Below are positions 14,189-23,057 of a stretch of 64,000 nucleotides of DNA, piece after piece. Under the pieces are notes generated by a model that saw only the letters and a program-made list of their open reading frames with translations, made no database searches and had not been told where the DNA came from. Origin of the DNA: Sulfurospirillum sp001602955. Its GTDB lineage: Bacteria > Campylobacterota > Campylobacteria > Campylobacterales > Sulfurospirillaceae. Made by a program: the position numbers and the translations under genes. Location of the stretch: the NCBI GenBank assembly GCA_001602955.1, contig LVAC01000002.1, positions 1 to 64,000 on the forward strand, in the 5' to 3' direction. Within the stretch, counting starts at the first letter, position 1. The number at the start of each line of letters is the position of its first letter.

Positions 14189-17100
14189 AAAAATCGCTCT
14201 TTGATCTTCATCATTCCGTAAAAAAACAACGGCGTAAAGAAAACGCCGATCAACGTTAACGTCAACATTCCGCCCACCACGGTCGTTCCGATAATATGGC
14301 GACTGTTAGCACCCGCACCCGAACTTAACGCCAAAGGTATCGTTCCGGCGATAAATGCCAAAGAGGTCATAATAATGGGACGAAAGCGGATCTTTGCGCC
14401 CTCGATCGTTGCGTCGATGAGGCTTAAGCCTTCCTCCATCTTTTGCAAGGCAAACTCGACCATTAAGATCGCGTTTTTCGCCGAAAGACCGACGAGGGTA
14501 ATCAATCCGATTTGAAAATAGATGTCGTTTTGGAGTCCGCGAAGCCAAACACCCGCATAAGCACCCAAAAGTGCGAACGGAACGGCAAGGACGATCGCCC
14601 AAGGGATCAACCAACTCTCATACAATGCCACGAGAATTAAAAAGATAAACAAGACCGCGAAGACGAACGAGAGATTGCCTTTGCCTAAGAGCATTTTCTC
14701 TTGGAGTGACGCTCCGCCCCATGCAATCGCATAGTTTTCGGGCAGGACTTCTTGGGCGATCTCTTCCATGATGCGCAAGGCGTCGCCTGAGGAGTATCCC
14801 ATCGCCGTTTCGCCTAAAATTTGCGCCGAGGGGAACATGTTAAAACGTTTAGTAATGCTAGGATTGAGCGTGCGTTGAAGCGTCATCAGTTCGTTTAGCG
14901 CAATAAACGCCCCGCTTGAGGATTTGACGTAAACGTCGCCGTAATTTTGAATCGTTTCGCGAAATTCGTCTTTGGCTTGGACGTTGACTTTGTAGTTGCG
15001 CCCGAAAAGATTGACGTCGTTGACGTAAACGCTTCCGAACATCGCCTGAATCGTCGTGTACACGTCGGCGATGTTGACGCCGTAGGCTTTGACTTTAGCT
15101 TCGTCGACGTCGATGCGGTATTGGGGCGTACCGGCACTGAGCGTGGAGCGAACCGCTTGCAATTCTTCGCGTTTTGAAGCTCTTTGGACGATCTCTTTGG
15201 CATAGGTTTCCAATGCGGCGTAATTACCGCCCGTTTTATCTTGAATATACATTTCAAAACCGCCCGAAACGCCGAGTCCGATGATGGAAGAGGGCGCAAC
15301 GGCGATAATACGCGCCTCTTTGTTTTTCGAAAACTCTTTAAGCATGGCTTTGGAAACGGCTTCTACGCTTTGGTTGGCATCCGTGCGTCGATCCCAGTCG
15401 TTTAGCCTGACGTAGCTATAACCCGCATCGGTCGTGTAGGCCTTGGAGCTAAAGTCCGATCCCGAAAACCCGCCGACTTTGGCTACGTCCGAAAAACGCA
15501 TCGCCACCTCGCCTACGAAACGATTGACCTCATGGGTACGGCTCAGCGATGCACCCGAGGGAAGCGTGCTAACCGCGAAAAAGACGCCTTTGTCCTCTTT
15601 GGGAATCAAACCGGTAGGAATATGATGCGACAGTTGGTAAATCCCGAAAATCATTACGCCGAAAAGAAGCAGATTAAAAGCTCCGTAGCGAATCGTTTTC
15701 GTGACGATTTGCCCGAAACGCTGCGTTAAAAGATCAAACAAGGCGTTAAATTTTCGAATCAACCATAAAGGCTCTTCTTCCTCTTGTTTTAAAATCAACG
15801 CACACAATGCAGGCGTAAGCGTTAAGGCAACCAATCCCGAGATCGTGACCGAAATGACGATCGTAACGGCAAACTGGCGTGACATCGTACCGCTTAACCC
15901 GCCCATAAACGCCGCAGGGATAAACACCGCACTGAGAACCAAAACGATGGCTAAGACGGGTGCCGTGATCTCTTGCATCGCTTTGATCGTCGCTTCTTTG
16001 ACGCTTAACGCCTCTTTGCGCAAAATACGCTCGATATTTTCAATGACGATGATCGCGTCGTCAACGACCAACCCGATGGCAAGGGTCAATCCAAATAGCG
16101 TTAACAGGTTGATCGAAAAGCCGCTGGCGTAAAATCCCGCGAATGTTCCGACGATCGAAACGGGAATCGCCAAAACGGGAATCAGCGTTGCGCGAAGATT
16201 GCCCAAGAAGAGATACACGACGCCGATAACCAGTACGATCGCTTCTAAAAGCGTGACGATCACTTCATGAATGGAAGCTCGCACAAACGTCGTCGGATCG
16301 TAGGTTGCGTCGATGCGAAGACCTTCGGGAAAATGGCGTGAAAGTTCTTCTATTTTTTGATCTAACAAGTCCGAAACTTCCAAGGCATTTGCCGAAGAGG
16401 TCAAATAAACGCGAATCGCCGCCATAGGTTGGTTGTTAAAAAGCCCTTTGAAAAAATACTTTTCCGCTCCAAGCTCTACCGAAGCGACGTTTTTCAGGAA
16501 AAGGGAAGAGCCGTCGTTTTGCGTTTTAATCAAAATATCGCCGAAGGCTTCGGGTGTTTTTAGGCGTCCTTTGGAGGTGACGGTATAGGTATAAGCCAGC
16601 GGTTTTTCCATCGGCTCTTGCCCGAGTTGACCGACGGGAAACTGTTCGTTTTGCGCTTGAATCGCACCGATGACTTCGGAAGGCGTCACTTCGTAAAAGG
16701 CGAGTTTTTGCGGGTCGAGCCAAACGCGAATCGAATACTCTTGATTGCCCACGACGCTCGCTTCGGAGACGCCGGGGATACGTTTGAACTCTTCTAAGAT
16801 ATTGTTGATTGCGTAGTTTGCCATATAGGTCGTGTCGTAGCGGTTGTCTTTGGACGTTAACGCCAAAACGCGTAAAACGTCCGCGGATTTGTCGGCGACT
16901 TCCACGCCTTGACGTTTCACCGCGTCGGGCAGTTTGCTCTCGGCGATACGAATCCGGTTGTTGACGTCGAGTTTAGCTTGCGCGATGTCGGTATCGACTT
17001 CAAAGTAGAGGTTCATCGTCAGCAAGCCGCTAGGAGACGTCGTCGACATCATATAGAGCATATGTTCCACGCCGTTGAGTTGTTGTTCCAACACCGAAGC

Positions 17101-17286
17101 GACGCTCTCTTCCAAGGTTTTGGCATCTGCACCCGAATAGGTCGTCGAAACGACGATTTGTGGCGGTACGACGTCGGGATACTCTTGAACGGGAAGCGTA
17201 CGAATCGCGACGATACCCGCAATAACGATCAGCAGCGAAACGACGATAGCAAAATTGGGGTGGTTGATAAAAAATTTGGAAAACAT
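14179..17286 (-). CDS. RND-family multidrug efflux permease (HAE-1 type), without adjacent fusion or outer-membrane genes
   Basis: This 1035-residue inner-membrane proton antiporter of the AcrB/MexB type has 12 membrane segments and two large periplasmic loops. The conserved TM4 pair lies in GLVVDDAIIVIENIERIL, and GLSAKNAILMVEFALQ carries the TM10 Lys. The start at 17284-17286 (MFSKFFINHPNFA) matches the family N-terminus; a start 21 bp upstream lacks a ribosome site. Such pumps normally sit beside genes for the membrane-fusion adaptor and a TolC-like channel, but here the neighbours are arsRB and a divergent ABC ATPase. It must borrow partners encoded elsewhere. Confidence 0.92.
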   Translation of the reverse strand: MFSKFFINHPNFAIVVSLLIVIAGIVAIRTLPVQEYPDVVPPQIVVSTTYSGADAKTLEESVASVLEQQLNGVEHMLYMMSTTSPSGLLTMNLYFEVDTDIAQAKLDVNNRIRIAESKLPDAVKRQGVEVADKSADVLRVLALTSKDNRYDTTYMANYAINNILEEFKRIPGVSEASVVGNQEYSIRVWLDPQKLAFYEVTPSEVIGAIQAQNEQFPVGQLGQEPMEKPLAYTYTVTSKGRLKTPEAFGDILIKTQNDGSSLFLKNVASVELGAEKYFFKGLFNNQPMAAIRVYLTSSANALEVSDLLDQKIEELSRHFPEGLRIDATYDPTTFVRASIHEVIVTLLEAIVLVIGVVYLFLGNLRATLIPVLAIPVSIVGTFAGFYASGFSINLLTLFGLTLAIGLVVDDAIIVIENIERILRKEALSVKEATIKAMQEITAPVLAIVLVLSAVFIPAAFMGGLSGTMSRQFAVTIVISVTISGLVALTLTPALCALILKQEEEEPLWLIRKFNALFDLLTQRFGQIVTKTIRYGAFNLLLFGVMIFGIYQLSHHIPTGLIPKEDKGVFFAVSTLPSGASLSRTHEVNRFVGEVAMRFSDVAKVGGFSGSDFSSKAYTTDAGYSYVRLNDWDRRTDANQSVEAVSKAMLKEFSKNKEARIIAVAPSSIIGLGVSGGFEMYIQDKTGGNYAALETYAKEIVQRASKREELQAVRSTLSAGTPQYRIDVDEAKVKAYGVNIADVYTTIQAMFGSVYVNDVNLFGRNYKVNVQAKDEFRETIQNYGDVYVKSSSGAFIALNELMTLQRTLNPSITKRFNMFPSAQILGETAMGYSSGDALRIMEEIAQEVLPENYAIAWGGASLQEKMLLGKGNLSFVFAVLFIFLILVALYESWLIPWAIVLAVPFALLGAYAGVWLRGLQNDIYFQIGLITLVGLSAKNAILMVEFALQKMEEGLSLIDATIEGAKIRFRPIIMTSLAFIAGTIPLALSSGAGANSRHIIGTTVVGGMLTLTLIGVFFTPLFFYGMMKIKERFLKR

Positions 17287-17395
17287 CGAGACGACGACCT
17301 TTGGCATGGATTCAGAATGTCACATTTTAACTAAATTTTCTTAATAAGGAAATGCGCTATAATCGCCCTATTGTTTCGTATTGAGGGGTTTAGGG

Positions 17396-18187
17396 ATGAA
17401 AATGATCGATTTTGAACATGTCAGCGTTGCGTATGATGGAGAAAACGTTCTTCACGACATCGCTTTAGGGATCGAAAAAGGGCAACATACGGCGATTTTG
17501 GGCGCGAACGGTTCGGGCAAATCGACGCTTTTGAAACTCTTTTCCAACGATATTTATCCGCGTTTTAATCCGAAAATGCGCAAAGAGATTTTCGGCAAGA
17601 GTATTTGGGATATTTGGGAGCTTAAAAAACATCTGGGCATCATCACGAACGATCTGCACTACCAATTTAGCGAACGCGCTCCCGATTTGAACGGCTTTGA
17701 AGTGACGCTTTCGGGATTTTACAGTAGCTTTCACATCTACGAGCATCAAGAGTTTTCACCCTTACATGTACAAAAAGTGAAAGAAGTTTTAGAGTTTTTG
17801 GAGATTGCGCATTTGCGCGACAAACGCATTTCCCAAATGTCCACGGGAGAGCTTCGTAAATGCATTATCGCAAGAGCATTGGTGCATGAACCCCAAGCGA
17901 TGATTTTGGACGAGCCGACTGTGGGGCTTGACATTAAAGCGCAGATCAATTTCATTCAATTGGTGCGCAAAATCGCGCGCGAACGAACGATTATTTTGGT
18001 AACGCATCATCTCGAAGAGGTTTTCGAAGAGATCGCTCAGGTGGTGCTGATTCGCCAAGGGCGCATCTACGCACAAGGCGATAAAACGGAACTTCTAACC
18101 GATGCGCATTTGAAAAACGTCTTCGATCTGCCTTTACATGTCGGATGTGAAAACGGACGTTATTTTGTACAAAGCGTCGGGGATTAA
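17396..18187 (+). CDS. ABC transporter ATP-binding protein without adjacent permease
   Basis: The product has 263 residues with Walker A (GANGSGKST), a signature variant MSTGELRK in place of LSGGQ, Walker B (AMILDEPT) and a switch His in VTHHLEEV. The variant signature and soluble single-domain form resemble the ModF/YlmA-like subgroup of orphan ATPases, but this is uncertain. The ATG at 17396 follows GGGGTTTAGGG. No permease or binding protein adjoins: upstream is the divergent RND pump, downstream leuDB. Confidence 0.8.
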   Translation: MKMIDFEHVSVAYDGENVLHDIALGIEKGQHTAILGANGSGKSTLLKLFSNDIYPRFNPKMRKEIFGKSIWDIWELKKHLGIITNDLHYQFSERAPDLNGFEVTLSGFYSSFHIYEHQEFSPLHVQKVKEVLEFLEIAHLRDKRISQMSTGELRKCIIARALVHEPQAMILDEPTVGLDIKAQINFIQLVRKIARERTIILVTHHLEEVFEEIAQVVLIRQGRIYAQGDKTELLTDAHLKNVFDLPLHVGCENGRYFVQSVGD

Positions 18188-18250
18188 ACTTTTTCACAAG
18201 CCTCTTTAGCTAAAATTTTATCATATCAAGAGACTACGAAGGACAATGTC

Positions 18251-18739
18251 ATGAGTACCATTAGCGGAAAAGTGTGGTGTTTTGGCGATAATATCGACAC
18301 CGATTTGATTATCGCGGCACGCTATCTCAATACTTCCGACCCTAAAGAATTGGCAAAACACGTGATGGAAGACGCCGATCCCGAGTTTGTTAAAAAAATG
18401 CAAGCGGGCGATATTATCGTTGCGGGCGAGAATTTTGGATGCGGCAGTAGTCGCGAGCATGCGCCTATCGCTTTAAAAGCGGCGGGTATTCGAGCCGTAG
18501 TGGCGAAGAGTTTTGCGCGTATTTTTTACCGCAACGCATTCAATACGGGACTGCCTATTTTCGAGCTTTCCAATACCGAAGCGATTCAAGAAGGCGATAC
18601 TATCGCTATTTCGATGGAAAGCGGCGAGATTAAACACGGCGCACAAACGTACCGATTTACGCCGATTCCTCCGTTTATGCAAGAGCTTTTGGCGTGCGGC
18701 GGTTTGATGAATTACGCAAAAAAAGAGATAACGAAATGA
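18251..18739 (+). CDS. leuD: 3-isopropylmalate dehydratase small subunit
   Basis: This 162-aa small subunit provides the swivelling domain of the isopropylmalate isomerase that converts 2- to 3-isopropylmalate in leucine synthesis. The substrate-binding motif NFGCGSSREHAPIAL is intact. The length corresponds to the short (archaeal/clostridial-type) LeuD. GAAGGAC precedes the ATG. It overlaps leuB by 4 bp. The large subunit gene leuC is not in the window. Confidence 0.93.
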   Translation: MSTISGKVWCFGDNIDTDLIIAARYLNTSDPKELAKHVMEDADPEFVKKMQAGDIIVAGENFGCGSSREHAPIALKAAGIRAVVAKSFARIFYRNAFNTGLPIFELSNTEAIQEGDTIAISMESGEIKHGAQTYRFTPIPPFMQELLACGGLMNYAKKEITK

Positions 18740-19809
18740 AAAAAATTTACAATATAGCAGTCATTCGAGGCGACGGTATCGGTCCTGAAATCGTCGATGA
18801 GGCGATTAAAGTTTTAGACAGCGTGTGTGCGAAAGAGAATTTCGAGTTGCGTTACGAAGACTATTTGATGGGCGGCGTGGCGTACGATTTTAAAGGAACG
18901 CCGCTTCCGGAGGAGACGATCGAGGGATGTTTAAAAAGCGACGCCGTCCTTTTCGGTGCGATCGGCGGCGAAAAATGGGACACTTTAGCGCGTGAATTTC
19001 GCCCTGAGACGGGACTTTTAAAACTTCGCAAAGCGTTGGGGCTTTTTGCTAACCTCCGACCGACCAGCGTTTACGACGAATTGTTGGAAGCCAGTACCCT
19101 CAAACCCGAAGTGCTTCAGGGCGTAGACCTTTTGGTCGTGCGCGAACTTACCGGCGGTATCTATTTCGGCGAGCCCAGAGCCAACGACGGTTTTAAAGGC
19201 TACAACACGATGGTGTATACCAAACCCGAGATCGAACGTATCGCACGCGTCGCGTTTGAATCGGCGATGAAACGTCGTAAAATCGTCTGTTCGGTCGATA
19301 AAGCCAACGTTTTGGAAGTCTCTCAGCTTTGGCGCGACACGGTCATCGAAATTTCCAAAGAGTACCCCGAAGTAACACTTTCTCACATGTACGTTGATAA
19401 TGCGGCGATGCAGTTGGTTCGAAATCCCAAACAATTCGACGTCATTTTAACGGGCAATATTTTCGGCGATATCTTAAGCGACGAAGCGAGTATGATCAGC
19501 GGTTCTATCGGCTTATTGCCCTCAGCTTCTATCGGCGGAACGGTCGGACTTTTCGAGCCGATTCACGGTTCGGCTCCGGACATCGCAGGACAAGGCATCG
19601 CCAATCCCTTAGCGACGATTTTAAGTGCGTCGATGATGCTTCGTTTCGCTTTGGGCGAAGTATCAGCCGCCGATCGTATTGAAACGGCAATCAAAAACGT
19701 CTTAAAAGAGGGCTATCGTACGAAAGACTTGGCGAATTACGGTGCGAAAGAGGTTTGTTCTACGACGCAAATCGGCTCGATTATCGCGGATTACGTTGCG
19801 AAACTATGA
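18736..19809 (+). CDS. leuB: 3-isopropylmalate dehydrogenase
   Basis: This 357-aa NAD-dependent enzyme oxidatively decarboxylates 3-isopropylmalate in leucine synthesis. GDGIGPEIV at the N-terminus, the substrate Arg and Tyr region RELTGGIYFGEPR, the metal Asp in IFGDILSDEASM, and the NAD loop HGSAPDIAGQGIANP are all present. The start at 18736 overlaps the leuD stop (ATGA); the longer frame adds 14 unlikely residues. Its stop overlaps the next gene's start, so leuD-leuB-TPR-CiaD-like-cca-purU reads as one operon. Confidence 0.95.
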   Translation: MKKIYNIAVIRGDGIGPEIVDEAIKVLDSVCAKENFELRYEDYLMGGVAYDFKGTPLPEETIEGCLKSDAVLFGAIGGEKWDTLAREFRPETGLLKLRKALGLFANLRPTSVYDELLEASTLKPEVLQGVDLLVVRELTGGIYFGEPRANDGFKGYNTMVYTKPEIERIARVAFESAMKRRKIVCSVDKANVLEVSQLWRDTVIEISKEYPEVTLSHMYVDNAAMQLVRNPKQFDVILTGNIFGDILSDEASMISGSIGLLPSASIGGTVGLFEPIHGSAPDIAGQGIANPLATILSASMMLRFALGEVSAADRIETAIKNVLKEGYRTKDLANYGAKEVCSTTQIGSIIADYVAKL

Positions 19810-20054
19810 AAACTTTAACGCTGGCTTCGATTTACGAACTCCAAGGTCTCAAAAACGAGGCTTTGGAGATTTACAAAGAGCTTTTGCGTGAAAATCCCGA
19901 CAATAAAGAGGCGAAAATCGCCATCAAACGGCTTTCGGGCATTCGTAAAAAATACTTGGGTGTCGATGAAGAGATGAAAAAGTTTTTTTTAACGATGAAT
20001 TCGGAAGTGGAGTTTTTAGAGTTTGAGCGTTGGCTAGTAAAACTATGGAAGTGA
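19806..20054 (+). CDS. Small TPR-motif protein
   Basis: The 82-aa product has one clear tetratricopeptide motif (SIYELQGLKNEALEIYKELL followed by ENPDNKEA) and a basic linker, giving a helical protein-interaction module. The start at 19806 overlaps the leuB stop by 4 bp. An equivalent small gene lies at this point in the Campylobacter leuB-cca-purU neighbourhood, as I recall, but no function is known to me. Confidence 0.75.
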   Translation: MKTLTLASIYELQGLKNEALEIYKELLRENPDNKEAKIAIKRLSGIRKKYLGVDEEMKKFFLTMNSEVEFLEFERWLVKLWK

Positions 20055-20058
20055 GAGC

Positions 20059-20433
20059 ATGGAACTAAAAGAGATGATTTTATCCACCCTCAAGGAGCTT
20101 GAACAAAGCGTTCCTCAAGAGGAAAAACAATCCCTACAGCCTCCAAGACGCCCTGAAGTACAAGACGTCGAATTTCAACCCGAACCGCTTTTAGAGTTTG
20201 CCGAAGAGCCGAATATGCTTAAAGTCTACGACGACGAGCTGATGCACGAAGACGACAAGCACAAGCAGTTTTATCTGAATTTGCGCGAGCGTATTTTGGT
20301 TCTCTTCGAGGGCTTTCAGTCGCCGAACAATAAAAACATCGAAGCCAAGATCGATTTGACGCTGAATTTTTTAGAGTATCTTTTAGCGACGATCGACGAG
20401 CAATTGGAGAAGATGGAACCTCGCGTCTCATGA
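20059..20433 (+). CDS. CiaD-locus hypothetical protein (position matches C. jejuni Cj0788)
   Basis: The product has 124 residues, a Pro/Glu-rich disordered first half and a helical C-terminal half (YLNLRERILVLFEGF). It lies between the TPR gene and cca, the same place as C. jejuni Cj0788 (CiaD, a secreted invasion antigen). Orthology is inferred from position, size and acidic character, not from alignment. In a free-living relative the ancestral role is unlikely to be host invasion and may be tied to the co-transcribed tRNA and folate genes. It overlaps cca by 4 bp. Confidence 0.65.
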   Translation: MELKEMILSTLKELEQSVPQEEKQSLQPPRRPEVQDVEFQPEPLLEFAEEPNMLKVYDDELMHEDDKHKQFYLNLRERILVLFEGFQSPNNKNIEAKIDLTLNFLEYLLATIDEQLEKMEPRVS

Positions 20434-21554
20434 AGCCGCTTTGTTCGATTCCACGGCACTTTTATACCCAAGTGTCGCGCGCGGTTGAACTGCTGAAGCC
20501 GTACACGAAACGTGCGTATCTGGTCGGCGGAAGCGTGCGCGATTTGCTGACAAACACGCCTTTGCACGATCTTGACATCGAAGTTTACGACATGACGCCC
20601 GAAACGTTTGAGAGCGTCATGCTCCAAGCCGGAGCGGTGGGTGTGGGAAAAAGTTTTTTCGTGTATAAACTGGGCGACATCGATTTTGCACTGCCGCGCG
20701 TCGAGCGTAAAAGCGGTGTCGGACATAGCGCATTTGAGATCGAAGTGTGCCAAGACGAACGCGAAGCGTCCAAGCGTCGCGATTTTAGTATGAACGCGAT
20801 GATGCTCAATATTTTCGACGAAACGCTACTCGATTTTTGGGGCGGACAAGCCGCCATTGCGCGCAAAACGCTGGCGATGATCGATGAAGCGCGCTTTAGG
20901 GAGGACAGTTTGAGGGTTCTGCGTGCGGTGCAATTTAGCGCACGGTTGGGCTTTAAGATCGAGCCTCGAAGTTTGGACGTGATGCGAAGCATCGACCTTA
21001 GCGATCTAAGTCGTCCGCGCATTTTATGGGAGTTTGAAAAGCTTTTTCGCGCCCCGTTTTTGCATTACGGGCTTTTTTACATGTACGCGCTTGGGTTGTT
21101 TGAAAAATGCTTTACATGTAACGTCGAAAACCGCTTTTTTGAGATCGCGCACGAATTGCTACGATGCAAGCAAAATTTTGAAGAAGCGTTGCTTCCTTAC
21201 TATTTTGTTTACATCGTCGCCAATCGTTTAGGCGAAGACCCGCTTCGCTGGCTCAACGTGTTGGAAGCTCCCAAGCACTACCTTCACGCTTTGAGGCGGC
21301 AGCCGTTTTTTGAAGGAAAGATCGGCGATGAGGCACTCTTACATGTCAGTCTTGAAAAACCCCTTTCGCAATGGCTCGGCAATTACCGTCGCGGCGTTAA
21401 AGAACGCGCGATCGCTTTGGGGATTTGGGATCAGATCTTTACCGGCGGTGTGGACGTTCAAGAGGTAATATCAGACGGGTTTGAAAAAGAGGCGATCGGC
21501 GTGGAATTGAAACGAAGACGAATCGAAAAAATACAACAACAGTGTGAGGCATAA
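20430..21554 (+). CDS. cca: CCA tRNA nucleotidyltransferase (class II)
   Basis: This 374-aa enzyme adds or repairs the 3' CCA (or part of it) on tRNAs. It has the class II head motifs LVGGSVRDLL, LDIEVYD (metal aspartates), RRDFSMNAM and EDSLRVLRAVQFSARL. Its start overlaps the upstream ORF by 4 bp. Some bacteria split CC- and A-adding between two such proteins, so a specialised activity cannot be excluded. It carries one TTACATGTAA (21112) and related ACATGT sites within its coding sequence. Confidence 0.92.
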   Translation: MKPLCSIPRHFYTQVSRAVELLKPYTKRAYLVGGSVRDLLTNTPLHDLDIEVYDMTPETFESVMLQAGAVGVGKSFFVYKLGDIDFALPRVERKSGVGHSAFEIEVCQDEREASKRRDFSMNAMMLNIFDETLLDFWGGQAAIARKTLAMIDEARFREDSLRVLRAVQFSARLGFKIEPRSLDVMRSIDLSDLSRPRILWEFEKLFRAPFLHYGLFYMYALGLFEKCFTCNVENRFFEIAHELLRCKQNFEEALLPYYFVYIVANRLGEDPLRWLNVLEAPKHYLHALRRQPFFEGKIGDEALLHVSLEKPLSQWLGNYRRGVKERAIALGIWDQIFTGGVDVQEVISDGFEKEAIGVELKRRRIEKIQQQCEA

Positions 21555-21557
21555 GGT

Positions 21558-22400
21558 ATGCAAGAGAATAGAAACTATATTTTAAAGATCGATTGTACCG
21601 ACGAAAAAGGGTTGATTTACCGTATTTCGGACGTGGTGTTTAAGTACCAACTCAACATCATCAAAAACGATGAATACGTCGATCGGGAAAACGGCAAGTT
21701 TTTTATGCGTGCGGAAGTAAGCGGCGAAGTCGATATGAACGCGTTTAAAGGAACGCTTGAGGCGATGTTGCCCTCAGGTGCCGAGATTTACGTCGCCGAA
21801 GCGCGCAAAAAAGATATTATTTTAATGGGAACGAAAGAGACGCACTGCTTGGGCGATATTTTACTGAAGCACGACAGCGGCGATTTAAACGCAAACATCT
21901 TGGCACTGGTTTCCAACTACGACGATTTGAGGGATTTGAGCGAAAAATTTCACATTCCCTACCATTGCGTGAGCCATGAGGGACTCAACCGTGCGGAACA
22001 CGAAGCCAAAGTTTTGGAAGTTTTGGCGGGCTATACGATCGACTATATCGTTTTAGCCAAGTACATGCGTATTTTATCGAGCGAGTTCGTGAGCCATTAC
22101 GAAGAGCGAATGATCAATATTCACCACTCCTTTTTACCGGCGTTTATCGGCGCAAATCCGTATAAACAAGCCTATGAGCGAGGCGTAAAGATTATCGGCG
22201 CGACCGCGCATTTCGTGAACAATCATTTGGACGAAGGTCCCATCATTGCACAAGACGTGGTGAGAGTCAATCATGAAATGAGCTGGAAAGATATGCAACG
22301 AGCCGGTCGCAATGTCGAAAAAGTGGTGCTTTCCAATGCCCTTGATTTGGTCTTTGAAGAGCGCATTTTTGTGCATGATAATAAGACCATTATCTTTTAA
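21558..22400 (+). CDS. purU: Formyltetrahydrofolate deformylase
   Basis: This 280-aa hydrolase converts 10-formyl-THF to formate and THF, balancing one-carbon pools and feeding formate to purine synthesis. It has an N-terminal ACT domain (about 8-90) and a C-terminal formyltransferase fold with the catalytic set NIHHSFLPAF and GATAHFVNNHLDEGPI. The order cca then purU is also that of Campylobacter jejuni. The gap to cca is 3 bp, so they are co-transcribed. Confidence 0.94.
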   Translation: MQENRNYILKIDCTDEKGLIYRISDVVFKYQLNIIKNDEYVDRENGKFFMRAEVSGEVDMNAFKGTLEAMLPSGAEIYVAEARKKDIILMGTKETHCLGDILLKHDSGDLNANILALVSNYDDLRDLSEKFHIPYHCVSHEGLNRAEHEAKVLEVLAGYTIDYIVLAKYMRILSSEFVSHYEERMINIHHSFLPAFIGANPYKQAYERGVKIIGATAHFVNNHLDEGPIIAQDVVRVNHEMSWKDMQRAGRNVEKVVLSNALDLVFEERIFVHDNKTIIF

Positions 22401-22414
22401 GACCATTTTGACAC

Positions 22415-22439
22415 GCTTTATGGGCAAAGCTCATAAAGC
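22415..22439 (+). terminator. Hairpin after purU
   Basis: Arms GCTTTATG (22415-22422) and CATAAAGC (22432-22439) lie 15 bp after the purU stop. A second small stem (GCCTC/GAGGC) follows near 22470. No T-run is present. This is the likely end of the leuD-purU operon. Confidence 0.35.
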
Positions 22440-22566
22440 TACGTTGCACTAGGCACTAAAGCTTGCCTCTTGCGAGGCAGAAACGTTGCCTTTCTACACT
22501 TTACATGTAATGTCTTTATGACAAAGTTAAAAGCATGGTCAGTTTTGTTTATAGGGAGATTCATTT

Positions 22567-23046
22567 ATGTTTAATATCGTTTTAGTCCATCCCCAAATTC
22601 CGCAAAATACAGGTAGCATCGGGCGTATGTGCGTTAATGCCGATTGTAAATTGCACATCATCAAACCTACGATGTTTGAGATCAGCGATAAAACGGTCAA
22701 GCGGGCAGGGTTGGATTATTGGCATCTTTTAGACGTCACGGTGTGGGAGAATTTGGACACTTTTTTAGAGGCGCATCAAGACAAACTGGATCGTTTCTTT
22801 TTTGCGACCACAAAAACCACAAAAACGTATTTTGAAGCCTCGTTTCAGCCGGGGGATTTTCTCTTTTTTGGTGGCGAATCCACGGGACTTCCGATGGAAC
22901 TCATGCAGATGAAATGGGAAAATGCCATCACGATTCCGATGGGAAAACAAGGACGAAGCCTCAACCAAGCCACATCAGCAGGCATCATTCTCTATGATGC
23001 GATTCGTCAAAATTTTGACGCATTTAAAGCGACATCACTCGCATAA
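22567..23046 (+). CDS. trmL: tRNA (cytidine(34)-2'-O)-methyltransferase TrmL
   Basis: This 159-aa SPOUT-family enzyme methylates the ribose of the wobble base in leucine tRNAs. Family motifs are present: HPQIPQNTGSIGRMC at the N-terminus, FGGESTGLP, and the knot-forming IPMGKQGRSLNQATSAGI. Length matches the minimal TrmL core. AGGGAG precedes the start. It is the first of three closely spaced genes (trmL, SIMPL protein, flavoprotein) that share a composition unlike the preceding operon. Confidence 0.93.
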   Translation: MFNIVLVHPQIPQNTGSIGRMCVNADCKLHIIKPTMFEISDKTVKRAGLDYWHLLDVTVWENLDTFLEAHQDKLDRFFFATTKTTKTYFEASFQPGDFLFFGGESTGLPMELMQMKWENAITIPMGKQGRSLNQATSAGIILYDAIRQNFDAFKATSLA

Positions 23047-23057
23047 AAGGGGCATTT

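Noticed and set aside
14895..15299. 134-codon ORF in another frame of the RND pump gene
   Set aside because: Low-complexity Arg/Ser/Thr-rich translation typical of an out-of-frame reading; the pump frame is intact.
19018..19434. 138-codon minus-strand ORF inside leuB
   Set aside because: An antisense shadow of a conserved enzyme gene; composition follows leuB codon usage.
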